Positions 34,225 to 43,444 of a stretch of DNA of 58,687 nucleotides are shown here, piece by piece. The position numbers and the translations under genes were made by a program. Below the pieces are notes generated by a model. That model made no database searches and was not told where the DNA came from. It saw only the letters and a program-made list of their open reading frames with translations. The stretch comes from Chryseobacterium indologenes (GTDB lineage Bacteria; Bacteroidota; Bacteroidia; Flavobacteriales; Weeksellaceae): positions 1-58,687 of the forward strand of contig DJTE01000047.1 in NCBI GenBank assembly GCA_002439165.1, written 5' to 3'. The number at the start of each line of letters is the position of its first letter. The first letter of the stretch is position 1.

Positions 34225-34470
34225 AAATTCTATATTTGATTTTTTAAATACCATTCAAATCTTTATCTGAATCACTCTTTAAGGATCTTTTGATTAATAA
34301 GATAGTGTATTGATGGATTTTTTTGACGCAAAGGCCTTAGCTTCTTTGTGCATATTTCAGGAAGCAAAGTGGAGAATCAACTCCGTTGATCCGATGAAGC
34401 GTATGGATAAGCATCAGCTTCATCAGCGACGAAGCCGCTTACCTTGCCTGCTTACAATAAAACGGAATTA
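34225..34470 (+). repeat. 0.25-kb direct repeat, copy 1
   Basis: 246 bp nearly identical to 34546-34793; the differences I see are a 2-nt indel, a T/C change and a short block (GTGGAGA versus GGCAGGA). It contains the dispersed core GAATCAACTCCGTTGAT and a stretch GACGCAAAGGCCTTAGC. An open frame across it has no protein-like composition, so I do not call a gene in 34160-34959. Confidence 0.9.
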
Positions 34471-34545
34471 TTCGCCAACTTTGCGTTTAATTTTTTGCAG
34501 AATTGAAGAAATATAGAATTTGCAGGATCTTTTTGGAGTATTTTT

Positions 34546-34793
34546 AAATTCTATATTTGATTTTTTAAATACCATTCAAATCTTTATCTGAATCACATTC
34601 TTTAAGGATCTTTTGATTAATAAGATAGTGTACTGATGGATTTTTTTGACGCAAAGGCCTTAGCTTCTTTGTGCATATTTCAGGAAGCAAAGGCAGGAAT
34701 CAACTCCGTTGATCCGATGAAGCGTATGGATAAGCATCAGCTTCATCAGCGACGAAGCCGCTTACCTTGCCTGCTTACAATAAAACGGAATTA
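34546..34793 (+). repeat. 0.25-kb direct repeat, copy 2
   Basis: 248 bp, a recent duplicate of copy 1, separated from it by a 75-nt spacer. Confidence 0.9.
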
Positions 34794-34912
34794 ATCATAA
34801 AGCTTTGGGTTCGTTTTTTTAATCAAAAAATAATTTCAGACATGATTTATTGGCCCTTATAAAAATCATAATAATCAAACTTTATTCTAAAGTTTAAACA
34901 TACTCTTAATGG

Positions 34913-34943
34913 TTGTTCTTTCTGAACATTTGACTTAAATTTG
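34913..34943 (+). promoter_or_regulatory. Promoter of the 219-aa membrane protein
   Basis: TTG (34913-34915), a 20-nt spacer, TAAATTTG (34936-34943): a full Bacteroidetes promoter, 16 nt before the ATG. Confidence 0.75.
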
Positions 34944-34959
34944 TTAAAACTTAACCTGT

Positions 34960-35619
34960 ATGAACACTTTAAAGAGAATTGCTCCTGTTGTATCGGCCCT
35001 TTTACTGATCTGTTTTTTATACCAGTTGAAAGATATTCCGGGAGGTGTTTTCTTTCCGGCAACACTGATTTCTGTCGTGGTGTTTGTTATAGTTATAGGG
35101 CTTATATTGTTCCTCTCTTTTATTCTGAATCTTATTTTCCGTAAAACTCAATTTATATCCATTGTTTTTTTAACATCTATCCCAATTTTAATGGTCACCT
35201 GTTATAAACTGTATTCCCCGACCCTGAAGATCATTGTTCCCAAAGGATATTCGGGGGAGGTCAATCTGGTACTTTCAAAACTCGATACCAATGAATTAAA
35301 AGTTGATTCCAACGGAATCGGATACATTACCCGATGGACTTTTGATAAAACCTATACCCGTCCGGAAGTTTATGACACAGAAGGAAAAAGCCTGGACAAC
35401 CGTCTTATCGGTTACGATAAAAATAAGTTCTGGGGACAATCCTTCGGTGGAGGAAATACAATTAAAAGCCTGAGCTTTGAGATCCATGAAGATTCAACAG
35501 CATTACCGTTACGGAACTTTAAAGTTTCCGACTGGCTGCGAAAAGTGGATATGAATAAAGTTTATCTTGAACATCCGGACCAACCCGTAGACAATATCCT
35601 GGATATAAGGAGCAAATAA
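34960..35619 (+). CDS. Membrane-anchored protein of unknown function (219 aa)
   Basis: Three hydrophobic segments fill residues 5-80 (VVSALLLICFLY; TLISVVVFVIVIGLILFLSF; ISIVFLTSIPILMVT). The rest is a soluble domain that opens IIVPKGYSGEVNLVLSK, a motif seen in small proteins of unknown function in which a short beta domain follows a membrane anchor. It is single and strongly promoted. No enzyme motif is seen. Confidence 0.65.
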   Translation: MNTLKRIAPVVSALLLICFLYQLKDIPGGVFFPATLISVVVFVIVIGLILFLSFILNLIFRKTQFISIVFLTSIPILMVTCYKLYSPTLKIIVPKGYSGEVNLVLSKLDTNELKVDSNGIGYITRWTFDKTYTRPEVYDTEGKSLDNRLIGYDKNKFWGQSFGGGNTIKSLSFEIHEDSTALPLRNFKVSDWLRKVDMNKVYLEHPDQPVDNILDIRSK

Positions 35620-35874
35620 GTCTGATCCATTGATTTTCTATATATTCGAACCTTTGGGTCTCAATTCCGGATAAAAACCTGTTCTTACTGAATAACACAA
35701 CTTTATCGATTGATTTTTCCCTAAAAACGTTCTTTTTATATCTTGAGTAATTCTAAGCCTATGAACCTCCTTCAACAACCCTGTACATTTGTATTTATTA
35801 TAAATAAAATTTCTGTTTCAAATCATTAAATAAATTAAAAATGAATAAGTTATGATTTTTACAATTTAAAAGCT

Positions 35875-35882
35875 TAATTTTG
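35875..35882 (+). promoter_or_regulatory. -7 box of the J-KTSC gene
   Basis: TAATTTTG fits TAnnTTTG and lies 25 nt before the ATG at 35908. The -33 element is unclear. Confidence 0.5.
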
Positions 35883-35907
35883 CACCCCGAAATAAGGATC
35901 ATATATT

Positions 35908-36354
35908 ATGAAAAAACTGGGCGAGCACAGAAAGCTTTTAGGTGTTGATAAAACCGTTACTTTAAAGGAGTTAAAAACCATTTACAGAAATGTAATGAAG
36001 GATACGCATCCTGATAAATTTATCAATGATGAAGCCGGAAAACAGGAAGCAGAAGAAAAAAGCAAATCGGTGATTGAAGCCTATCATTTTCTGGTGAGCA
36101 TCAATCCTGAAACGCAGGAAAAGTATAAGGAAGAATATACAGAAACGATAACCAAATCCAATATTCAGGATTTTTACCTTGAAAAATCGATTTTAACCGT
36201 TCAGCATTTGAATGGAAATATCTATGAATATATGGGAGTTCCGAGGAATACCTACATTAAAATGGTTAATTCCGATTCGCCGAGCCGTTTTGCAAGAAGA
36301 CATATTTACGGAAGTTTCATTTACAGAAAATCCGGTGAAGTTATGGCAGATTAA
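35908..36354 (+). CDS. J-domain and KTSC-domain fusion protein
   Basis: 148 aa. Residues 5-75 are a J-domain with the HPD triplet in KDTHPDKF, so it should stimulate an Hsp70 (DnaK). Residues about 90-145 are a KTSC domain (YEYMGVPRNTYIKMVNSDS, then FARRHIYGSF), a small module often linked to RNA or stress proteins, of unknown role. It lacks the Gly/Phe region and zinc domain of DnaJ. It is single and has its own terminator. Confidence 0.85.
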   Translation: MKKLGEHRKLLGVDKTVTLKELKTIYRNVMKDTHPDKFINDEAGKQEAEEKSKSVIEAYHFLVSINPETQEKYKEEYTETITKSNIQDFYLEKSILTVQHLNGNIYEYMGVPRNTYIKMVNSDSPSRFARRHIYGSFIYRKSGEVMAD

Positions 36355-36380
36355 TTTCTGTTGTATAAAAAACAATATAG

Positions 36381-36410
36381 GCTTTCGGTTTGTTCCGGAA
36401 GCTTTTTTTT
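36381..36410 (+). terminator. Terminator of the J-KTSC gene
   Basis: GCTTTCGG and CCGGAAGC form a stem (one G-T pair) around TTTGTT, followed by eight T. Confidence 0.85.
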
Positions 36411-36697
36411 GGATTGAACCTGTTTTCACATAAACAGCATAACATAATGAATATCAATAATTTTCGATTTAAAATATTTAAAACACTTTACAATCCCGGA
36501 AACTAATTTTAAAATCCCGATAGTATTTCACAGATTTCAAAAATCATAATAAAACATGGTTTAGCTTTCTTTAAAACCAATCAGAAATTATAAAAATAAA
36601 CCTTATATCAATCAGGTCACGTCATTATTCAATAGAGCTGGACTTAACATCTGGCATATAATCCAGCAAGAAAAACCAACGGCTTTAGCTGAAATAA
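36411..36697. other. Gene-free gap, possible repeat remnant
   Basis: No gene is seen. TTATTCAATAGA (near 36626-36637) and GGCTTTAGCT (near 36681) echo the sequence in the gap after cvfB (44459-44500, opposite strand), which suggests a degenerate dispersed element. Confidence 0.35.
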
Positions 36698-36728
36698 GAA
36701 AGCGCCCCAGATGATCTGAGGCGCTTTC
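36698..36728 (-). terminator. Terminator of the RND operon
   Basis: GAAAGCGCC and GGCGCTTTC (36698-36706 with 36720-36728) form a 9-bp stem, with an inner CAGA/TCTG pairing. It lies 22 nt past the RND permease stop. The T-run is weak. Confidence 0.75.
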
Positions 36729-36749
36729 GGCTAATTAAAGGTTGTTATT

Positions 36750-39700
36750 TTAGTCTAAGTGTTTTGGGGTGTAACCGTCTTCACTCAGTTCTCTGTGTTC
36801 ATAATCTGCTTTCATTTCAGCTTCGTAGTCTACTTTTTCATGTTTACCCATTCTTCTCAGGATAGAGTCAAACAGGGAGTATACTACCGGAACAATGATC
36901 AGGGTAAGGAATAGGGACGATGTAAGACCACCGATAACTACCCACGCAAGACCTTTATTCATTTCGGCTCCTGCTCCTGTTGCCAATGCAATCGGAAGCA
37001 TACCGAAGATCATCGCAATCGTTGTCATCAGGATCGGACGGAGACGCGCATGGTTGGCCTGAATCAGAGCGTCGTGTGTATTGGCACCCGCTGCTTTTCT
37101 GGCATTTGTAAAGTCAACGATCAGGATCGCGTTTTTCGCAACAAGACCGATCAACATGATCATCCCCAGCATCGTAAAGATGTTCAGTGAATTGGCTGTC
37201 AGGGCAAGGATCACCATTACTCCGATCATTGCCAAAGGAATAGAGAACAATACTACAAACGGATATACAAAACTGTCATACAGGGAAACCATTACCAGGT
37301 AAACCAATACGATCGCTGCTAATAAAGCAATACCTAACGTACCGAAACCTTCCTGCTGGTTTTCCATATCACCACTCCAGATGTAATCCACACCTACCGG
37401 CTTTTCTTTGCTGTCCATAAATTTCGCCGCCCATTCGTTGGCTACGTCACCCACAGGTCTACCTACCGCTTTGGCTCTTACTTTTACAGAAGGGGATTTA
37501 TCTCTACGTTCAAGCAAACTTGGTCCTGATCCCATCTTCACATCGGCAAACTGGCTCAGACGAATCTGCTGCCCCTGAGGGTTGGTGAACATTAAGTTTT
37601 TAACGTCATCAATAGATTGTCTGTTGGCATCTCCGAAACGGATATTAATATCATATTCATATTCTCCGGCTCTGAATTTTCCATCGGTATTTCCGTTGAA
37701 TGCAGTCTGCATTGTCTGTCCTACACTGGAAAGATTTAAGCCTAAAGAAGCCATTTTATCTCTGTCGATATTCACCTGAACCTCCGGATTACCTGTATCC
37801 GTTGATAATTCAGCATCTACTGCTCCCGGAACTTTTTTCAGCAATTCCAAGATTCTTGTTGCTTCTTTTACTGCTGTTGCGTTATCCGGAGCGGTTACCA
37901 CCATTTCGATCGGTGCGTTTTCAGCTCCCATGATACCGATTGGTGCTGTTTTGAATTCAACTCCTGTGAATTTCTCTTCTAACGCTCTTTTTACTTTTGC
38001 CGCTTTGATGTTGGTGCTTTCAGAACGTTCAGACTTATCCGTCAGGTTTACCTGAACCTCAGACTGGTACGTTGTTGCCTGGGCTCCACCAAAACCTGTT
38101 GACTGCTGTCCGACCGTTGTAATAAGGTCCACTACATCTTTATCATTTCTTAAAAACTTCTCAACATCTAAGGTCAGCTGATTGGTTTTTTCAATCGTTG
38201 CATCTTTTGATAATTCCATCTGAACAAGGAACTGTCCACGGTCGATCGGCGGGAAGAATTCACCTCCGATAAATCCGAATGCTACCAGCATAAATGAACT
38301 GATCAGGACAACGAATGTAATAATTACAGTTGAAATTCTTCTCAGTGTGGTTTTCAGACACCATTCAAGAATATCTGTGATCCAGTGTGTGAATTTCTCA
38401 ATCAGACCTTCAAACCAAAGGATGAATTTCTCAAACCAGTTTTTACCTGTTAAATGTTCCAGCTTACCGAATCTTGATGACAACCACGGAATGATGGTAA
38501 AGGAAGCCAGCAATGATAATAGGGTGGCAATAACTACCGTGACGCAGAACTGCGCAAGGATATTGGCTACAAGACCTGAACTCATCGCAATCGGTAAGAA
38601 TACCACCACAATTACCAGGGTAATCGCTGCTACGGTAAATCCGATCTCCGAAGCTCCGTCATAAGCTGCCCTGATCTTGCTTTTCCCCATCTCCATGTGA
38701 CGGTAGATGTTTTCAAGTACAACGATCGCGTCATCCACAAGGATACCTACCACAAGCGAAAGCCCGAGTAAACTCATTAAGTTCAGCGTATACCCCATCA
38801 GGTTCATTCCGATGAATGCTGCCACCAGTGAAGCCGGAATGGAAACCATTACGATGAATGCGTTTCTGATACTGTGAAGGAACAACAGCATCACAATTGC
38901 CACGAGGATAATCGCCAGGAACAGGTCGAAAATAACGTGGTTGGCAGATTCCAGGGTAAAGTCTGTGGTATCGTTTACCACTTTTACTTTTACCCCCTGA
39001 ACTTTATAGGCATTTTCTACTGTCTGAATGGTTTTCTGAACACTTTCAGATACCGCCACTGCATTGGCATCCGACTGTTTTTTAACCTGCATTAATATGG
39101 TAGGAAACTGATTGAATCTCGCTACTTTTTCAATGTCTTTCTGAGCATCGAAAACTGTCGCAATGTCGGATAAACGTACCTGGGCTCCGTTTTTATTGGA
39201 AACCACAAGGTTGTTCATTTCTGCAATCGACTTATATTTTCCTGATAATCTGATCGTAGATTTTGTGGTTCTGGTCTTCAGACTTCCTGTCGGGAAATCA
39301 AGGTTTGAGGAAAGAATAGCCTGTTGTACATCTCCGATTGAAAGTCCGTACCCCTGAAGCTTTTTCTCATCCAGATTCACCTGGATTTCTCTTTCCTGTC
39401 CACCCACAAGGTCCACCTGTGCCACACCGTTTACACGGGAGAAGATAGGTTCGATCTTTTTATCTAAAAGGTCATAAAGATCTTTACTGTTCAGTTTATC
39501 TGAGGAAATACTCATTGTAATGATCGGCAGATCATCCAGGGAGAATTTGTTCAGAGAGGGAGCGTCCACATCATCCGGAAGGTCTGCCAGGATAGCGTTC
39601 ACCTTTCTCTGGGCATCATTCAGGGCATAGTCTACGTCTGCTCCGTTGTTCAACTGAACCATGATTACGGATAAACTTTCGTAAGAGGAAGATTCTACTT

Positions 39701-39935
39701 TTTTCACGTTTTCCAAAGAACCTACGGCATCTTCAATCTTCCGGGTTACGGAAGTTTCCACCTCTGCCGGTGAAGCTCCCGGATATACCGTAGAAATGGT
39801 TACCATATTGGTTTCAAACTTCGGAATCAATTCGTACCCCATCATGGAGTAACTTAAGATACCGCCCAGCGTAAGTATCGTAAATAATACGATCACCAGG
39901 GACGGCCTTTTAATGGATATTTCTGCTAACTTCAT
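36750..39935 (-). CDS. RND efflux transporter permease (HAE1 family)
   Basis: The inner-membrane proton-driven pump of a tripartite exporter; 1061 aa is full length. There are twelve membrane segments in two halves, with TM1 at about 12-30. The proton-relay pair appears as GILVDDAIVVLENIY near residue 400. The large porter loops have the expected beta-alpha repeats (YPGASPAEVETSVTRKIE is conserved). The sequence is closer to the CzcA-like/HAE1 pumps of Bacteroidetes for drugs and lipids than to metal pumps: no metal-specific motif is seen. It is the last gene of the tetR-tolC-adaptor-pump operon, starting 7 nt after the adaptor stop. Confidence 0.95.
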   Translation of the reverse strand: MKLAEISIKRPSLVIVLFTILTLGGILSYSMMGYELIPKFETNMVTISTVYPGASPAEVETSVTRKIEDAVGSLENVKKVESSSYESLSVIMVQLNNGADVDYALNDAQRKVNAILADLPDDVDAPSLNKFSLDDLPIITMSISSDKLNSKDLYDLLDKKIEPIFSRVNGVAQVDLVGGQEREIQVNLDEKKLQGYGLSIGDVQQAILSSNLDFPTGSLKTRTTKSTIRLSGKYKSIAEMNNLVVSNKNGAQVRLSDIATVFDAQKDIEKVARFNQFPTILMQVKKQSDANAVAVSESVQKTIQTVENAYKVQGVKVKVVNDTTDFTLESANHVIFDLFLAIILVAIVMLLFLHSIRNAFIVMVSIPASLVAAFIGMNLMGYTLNLMSLLGLSLVVGILVDDAIVVLENIYRHMEMGKSKIRAAYDGASEIGFTVAAITLVIVVVFLPIAMSSGLVANILAQFCVTVVIATLLSLLASFTIIPWLSSRFGKLEHLTGKNWFEKFILWFEGLIEKFTHWITDILEWCLKTTLRRISTVIITFVVLISSFMLVAFGFIGGEFFPPIDRGQFLVQMELSKDATIEKTNQLTLDVEKFLRNDKDVVDLITTVGQQSTGFGGAQATTYQSEVQVNLTDKSERSESTNIKAAKVKRALEEKFTGVEFKTAPIGIMGAENAPIEMVVTAPDNATAVKEATRILELLKKVPGAVDAELSTDTGNPEVQVNIDRDKMASLGLNLSSVGQTMQTAFNGNTDGKFRAGEYEYDINIRFGDANRQSIDDVKNLMFTNPQGQQIRLSQFADVKMGSGPSLLERRDKSPSVKVRAKAVGRPVGDVANEWAAKFMDSKEKPVGVDYIWSGDMENQQEGFGTLGIALLAAIVLVYLVMVSLYDSFVYPFVVLFSIPLAMIGVMVILALTANSLNIFTMLGMIMLIGLVAKNAILIVDFTNARKAAGANTHDALIQANHARLRPILMTTIAMIFGMLPIALATGAGAEMNKGLAWVVIGGLTSSLFLTLIIVPVVYSLFDSILRRMGKHEKVDYEAEMKADYEHRELSEDGYTPKHLD

Positions 39936-39942
39936 CTTTCTT

Positions 39943-41004
39943 CTACTTTACGATATTGATTTTGGATCCGTTATCAAGATTGATCTGTCCGCTGGTAATT
40001 ACCTGTTCACCGCCATTCAGACCACTTAATACCTGAACTTTGTCTCCATATACTTTACCTACGGTCACTTTGATCATCTTAGCCGTACCGTTCTGAACGA
40101 TGAACAGCTGTCCTGAGCTTACTCCATTTACGAAAGCTTCCGCAGGAACGGTGATCATATTCTGTGTTTCGGCACCGTTATTGGTTTTAAATGTAGCCGT
40201 TGCATACATCCCCGCTTTCAGGTTTCCTCTGTTCTGAACTTCAATTTCAACAGGGAAATTAAGGGAAGCATCACTTTTCGGAGCAATGAATGTAATTCTG
40301 CCTACGAAAGAGTCTTCAGGCAATACATTTACTTTGATCGGAACTTCCTGCCCTAACTGGATTTTGCCAATCTGGCTTTCATCCACCAAAACTGATAATT
40401 TCAGGCTGTTGATATTAACGATTTCAAACATTGCGGTTCCCGGAGAAACTACTGCTCCCGGTTCCACCATTTTTTTGTTGATGGTTCCGCTGATTCCTGC
40501 ACGGATGCTTGTATCATTTACTTTTACACTTTGGGCTCTCACTGCAGCCTGTGCATTTTTAAGCTGTAATCTTGAATTATCCAGTTGCTGCTTGGTAACT
40601 CCTCCTGTTTTATAAGCATTTTCATAACGCTGGTTGTCGATAACCGCATTCTGAAGGTTGTTCTGAGCCTGGGTAACATCCACTTCGATAGCATCTTTCT
40701 TGATCGTTGCCAGAACCTGTCCTGCTCCCACTCTTGAGCCTTCTTTTACCAGAACGCTTACGATACGTCCGGAAATCTCTGAAGACTGGTTCATTTCCTG
40801 CTTGGGAATGAATGTTCCGTTGGCTGAATAGTCTGTATCAATATTTTCTCTGGCAACAGTTACCACATTTACATTGATCTTATCAACCTGCTTGGCCACC
40901 TCTTTTACTTCCTGGGTCTGTTTCTCCTTGTTACCTGCAATCTTGTAAGCTGCAAGTCCTACCAGTACTGCCGCTACGATGATATATATTAAAGTTTTTT
41001 TCAT
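39943..41004 (-). CDS. RND periplasmic adaptor (membrane fusion protein)
   Basis: 353 aa. A single N-terminal membrane segment (IYIIVAAVLVGLAAYKIAG) has no lipobox, so it is a membrane-anchored adaptor. There follow a biotinyl-lipoyl-like half (GRIVSVLVKEGSRVGAGQVLA), an alpha-hairpin with coiled coil (about 110-165), a second lipoyl half and a beta-barrel (about 215-290). It links the permease to the TolC-type channel. It starts 9 nt after tolC ends. Confidence 0.93.
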   Translation of the reverse strand: MKKTLIYIIVAAVLVGLAAYKIAGNKEKQTQEVKEVAKQVDKINVNVVTVARENIDTDYSANGTFIPKQEMNQSSEISGRIVSVLVKEGSRVGAGQVLATIKKDAIEVDVTQAQNNLQNAVIDNQRYENAYKTGGVTKQQLDNSRLQLKNAQAAVRAQSVKVNDTSIRAGISGTINKKMVEPGAVVSPGTAMFEIVNINSLKLSVLVDESQIGKIQLGQEVPIKVNVLPEDSFVGRITFIAPKSDASLNFPVEIEVQNRGNLKAGMYATATFKTNNGAETQNMITVPAEAFVNGVSSGQLFIVQNGTAKMIKVTVGKVYGDKVQVLSGLNGGEQVITSGQINLDNGSKINIVK

Positions 41005-41013
41005 TTTAGTTTA

Positions 41014-42366
41014 TTATGGGTTTTGTAATGTGTTCAGTTCGCCTTTAGCCTTGATCAGCTTGATCTCGGCCTGTTTGTAGTCTAATAATGCATTGGAGTA
41101 ATTCTGTTTAGCCTGTGTTAAAGCATTTTCAGAATCCAGTACTTCTGTAAGGGTTGCCAATCCGTACTGATAGTTAGACTGGGTGTTTTTCTGTACTCTT
41201 TCTGCCAGCTCCACATTATCTTTCATACTCTGGATATTGATAATGGTATTTTCCATATTGGTAATGGCATTTTTATAATCCAGATCCAGGCTCAGCTGTG
41301 TTTTCTGAATGTCCTGATCTATGTCCAGAATATCGATTTCCGCCTGCTGTATTTTTGCTTTTGTAGCTCCACCGGTGAAAATCGGGATATTAACGTTAAG
41401 GCCTATCGCTGAATAATCGCTCCAAAGTACTCCGTTATTAAGTCCGTTGGTTAAAGGAAACTTTTTACCCATTCCGGCCCAGCCGTAGCTTGCGGTAAGG
41501 TTTACGGTTGGATAAAGATAAGCTTCCGTTGCTTTTTTGTTAAACTGAAGAAGTTCTCTGTTCTTATTGAGTACTTTAAGCTCTGTACGGTTTTCCAGAT
41601 TTACATTGCTGGCAATAAGTTCAGGTTTCGGCTCAATGGTTTTTTCTTCAAGCTCGATGTCTGTACCAATCGGAACTCCCATGTAGAACTTCAGAGCATT
41701 TTTGGAAAGTTCAACCGAATTGATCAGCTGCTGTTTATTGGAACCGATGTTGGTAAGCTGTACGTTGGTACGGTCTAAGTCAATAGATTTAGCTAAACCA
41801 TTATCCACAAGACTTTTGATTACGTTTCTTACTCTTTCGGTATTGGCATAGCTGGCTTCTACCGTTTTAAGGTTTTCTTCCTGTACAAATACCTGATAAT
41901 AAGCTGTGGCTACGTTTTCAATGATCTGCTCATTGGTAAGTTCTGCATTCAGAATGTAGAATTCTCTGGTAGATTTCGCTGCTTTAAGACCTGTAAACAC
42001 CCTCTGGTCGAATATAGCCTGCTGAAGCTGCACTACTGCACTTGAACTCCACGGCTGTCCTAACTGGGCTCTGATTCTTTCTCCGCCAAATTCAAGCAGA
42101 GATTCCTGAATAACCGGATTGTAGGTAAGCCCGGCTGTGGCACTGATCTGAGGAAGAGCTCCGGCTCTGGCCTCATCAATTTTATATTCGGCTTTTTTCA
42201 CCTGTAAAGCAGCTTTTTTAGCTTCTGCCTTATTCTGCAGTGCCTGTTTGATTGCTTCCTGCAAAGAAACCTGCTGCTGTGCAGATACGGATGAAAAACC
42301 GAAAATCATAAATGCTGCAGCTATCCCAATTTTTAGCTTTTTAGCAGTTATACGTTTTCTGTTCAT
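41014..42366 (-). CDS. TolC-family outer-membrane channel
   Basis: 450 aa with a signal peptide (to about residue 29, ending SSVSAQ). Two tandem outer-membrane-efflux repeats, each with long coiled-coil helices (ANTERVRNVIKSLVDNGLA, AERVQKNTQSNYQYGLATL) and beta strands between. No lipobox. It provides the outer-membrane exit of the RND pump encoded next to it. Positioned between tetR and the adaptor gene, with a 97-nt gap to tetR. Confidence 0.93.
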   Translation of the reverse strand: MNRKRITAKKLKIGIAAAFMIFGFSSVSAQQQVSLQEAIKQALQNKAEAKKAALQVKKAEYKIDEARAGALPQISATAGLTYNPVIQESLLEFGGERIRAQLGQPWSSSAVVQLQQAIFDQRVFTGLKAAKSTREFYILNAELTNEQIIENVATAYYQVFVQEENLKTVEASYANTERVRNVIKSLVDNGLAKSIDLDRTNVQLTNIGSNKQQLINSVELSKNALKFYMGVPIGTDIELEEKTIEPKPELIASNVNLENRTELKVLNKNRELLQFNKKATEAYLYPTVNLTASYGWAGMGKKFPLTNGLNNGVLWSDYSAIGLNVNIPIFTGGATKAKIQQAEIDILDIDQDIQKTQLSLDLDYKNAITNMENTIINIQSMKDNVELAERVQKNTQSNYQYGLATLTEVLDSENALTQAKQNYSNALLDYKQAEIKLIKAKGELNTLQNP

Positions 42367-42463
42367 AATTTTATACTTCGTTTATTTTTTTAGTTTGATT
42401 TTTCTCTTTCAATGCTTTTGTTTCTAAAGGACGAATAACTTTTAAAAATACTTTAACATTTTT

Positions 42464-43057
42464 TTAGTTTTTGAAAAGCATATTGATAATGATCTCTTTT
42501 CTTTCGGAGATAATCTTATCATATTCTTCGTCGCTAATCATCAGATTCTCCATAAACAGAGGTCTTATGGCACTCGGAAAAACGAGAAGCGATACCATAT
42601 TCAGGATAAACTGTACCGGGGCCATTTTCTCAATGTTTCCCAATTCCATCTCTTTTTCAATATCCTTATATAAAGTTTCCAGAATATCTTCTTCTATTTC
42701 TTTCTGATGACAGTTTCCTTTATTGATCTGGGATACGATATAAGTTTCCAGATACGGATACTGAAGGCTGGTGGAAAGACTGCTTTCTATGAATTTGCTC
42801 ATTTTTTCCTTGAAAGGAAGGTCTGAGGTTTGAATGATTTTTGATTTTTCCTGCTCCACTTTCTGAGCTTCGTCAAAGATGATCTGGATCAGATTCTCCC
42901 TTGAACGGAAGTAGTAGTTAATAAGCGTTCTGTTTACTCCGGCTTCATCTGCAATCTCCTGTGTAGTTGCGCCAAATTTTCCTTTCACAAAGAATAAATT
43001 CTTCGCGGTCTCCTTGATCAATTCCTGTGTTTGGTCCTTTTTTGCTTGATTTGACAT
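42464..43057 (-). CDS. TetR-family repressor of the efflux operon
   Basis: 197 aa. The N-terminal 50 residues form the TetR helix-turn-helix (LFFVKGKFGATTQEIADEAGVNRTLINYYF begins it). The C-terminal part (about 60-197) is a helical ligand-binding and dimerisation domain. It is transcribed ahead of tolC, the adaptor and the pump from a promoter that carries three copies of an 11-nt operator-like sequence, so it most probably represses its own operon and releases on binding a pump substrate. The ligand is unknown. Confidence 0.92.
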   Translation of the reverse strand: MSNQAKKDQTQELIKETAKNLFFVKGKFGATTQEIADEAGVNRTLINYYFRSRENLIQIIFDEAQKVEQEKSKIIQTSDLPFKEKMSKFIESSLSTSLQYPYLETYIVSQINKGNCHQKEIEEDILETLYKDIEKEMELGNIEKMAPVQFILNMVSLLVFPSAIRPLFMENLMISDEEYDKIISERKEIIINMLFKN

Positions 43058-43058
43058 T

Positions 43059-43140
43059 ATTGTTAAACAATTTTGTGCAAATTTAAATCAAAATCTGTTT
43101 TTGACAAAATTGTTAAACAAAAAAATTAAACAAAATTGTT
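43059..43140 (-). promoter_or_regulatory. tetR promoter with three operator-like repeats
   Basis: On the minus strand: TTG (43107-43105), a 19-nt spacer and TAAATTTG (43085-43078). ACAAAATTGTT occurs directly at 43104-43114 and 43130-43140 and inverted at 43066-43076; two of these extend to the palindrome TTGTT-A-AACAA (43060-43070, 43110-43120). One copy covers the -33 element and one covers the start-site region, as expected for repression. Confidence 0.75.
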
Positions 43141-43381
43141 ATGACATGCATCATGTTTTTGTTATTTTAATTACGTTCAAATGCTCACTAATTGCGTCAG
43201 ATCGGGGCAGATCCTCAAATGAAGGCTGGAATATGGAAGCTGGAAGTTACTTTTAGGTACAACTACTGAAGATGTCTGTAAAATCAAATTAACTGAAAAA
43301 GCATATTATTAATGGACCGCATAACTCTGTATCAAACTTTCAAACTGAAATTGATTATTAAAGACAGGCCAGTTAAGACCA
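43141..43381. other. Gap between tetR promoter and cvfB terminator
   Basis: No gene is seen. A short degenerate tandem (GGCTGGAATATGGAAGCTGG, about 43222-43241) is the only visible structure. Confidence 0.4.
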
Positions 43382-43409
43382 ATAAAAAAGACCACCCATT
43401 GGGCAGTCT
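43382..43409 (-). terminator. Terminator of cvfB
   Basis: On the minus strand AGAC-TG-CCC-AAT-GGG-TG-GTCT followed by TTTTTTATT. Downstream of the cvfB stop. Confidence 0.75.
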
Positions 43410-43444
43410 CAATATATTTTAAACTTTTTTAAGATCAATCTAAA

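Noticed and set aside
34297..34516. 68-codon open frame in the duplicated repeat
   Set aside because: It sits inside a dispersed repeat; the second copy does not keep a comparable frame.
36750..39935. RND pump as a metal (CusA/CzcA) exporter
   Set aside because: No metal-site Met or His clusters, no Cus/Czc partner genes, and a TetR regulator instead of a metal sensor.
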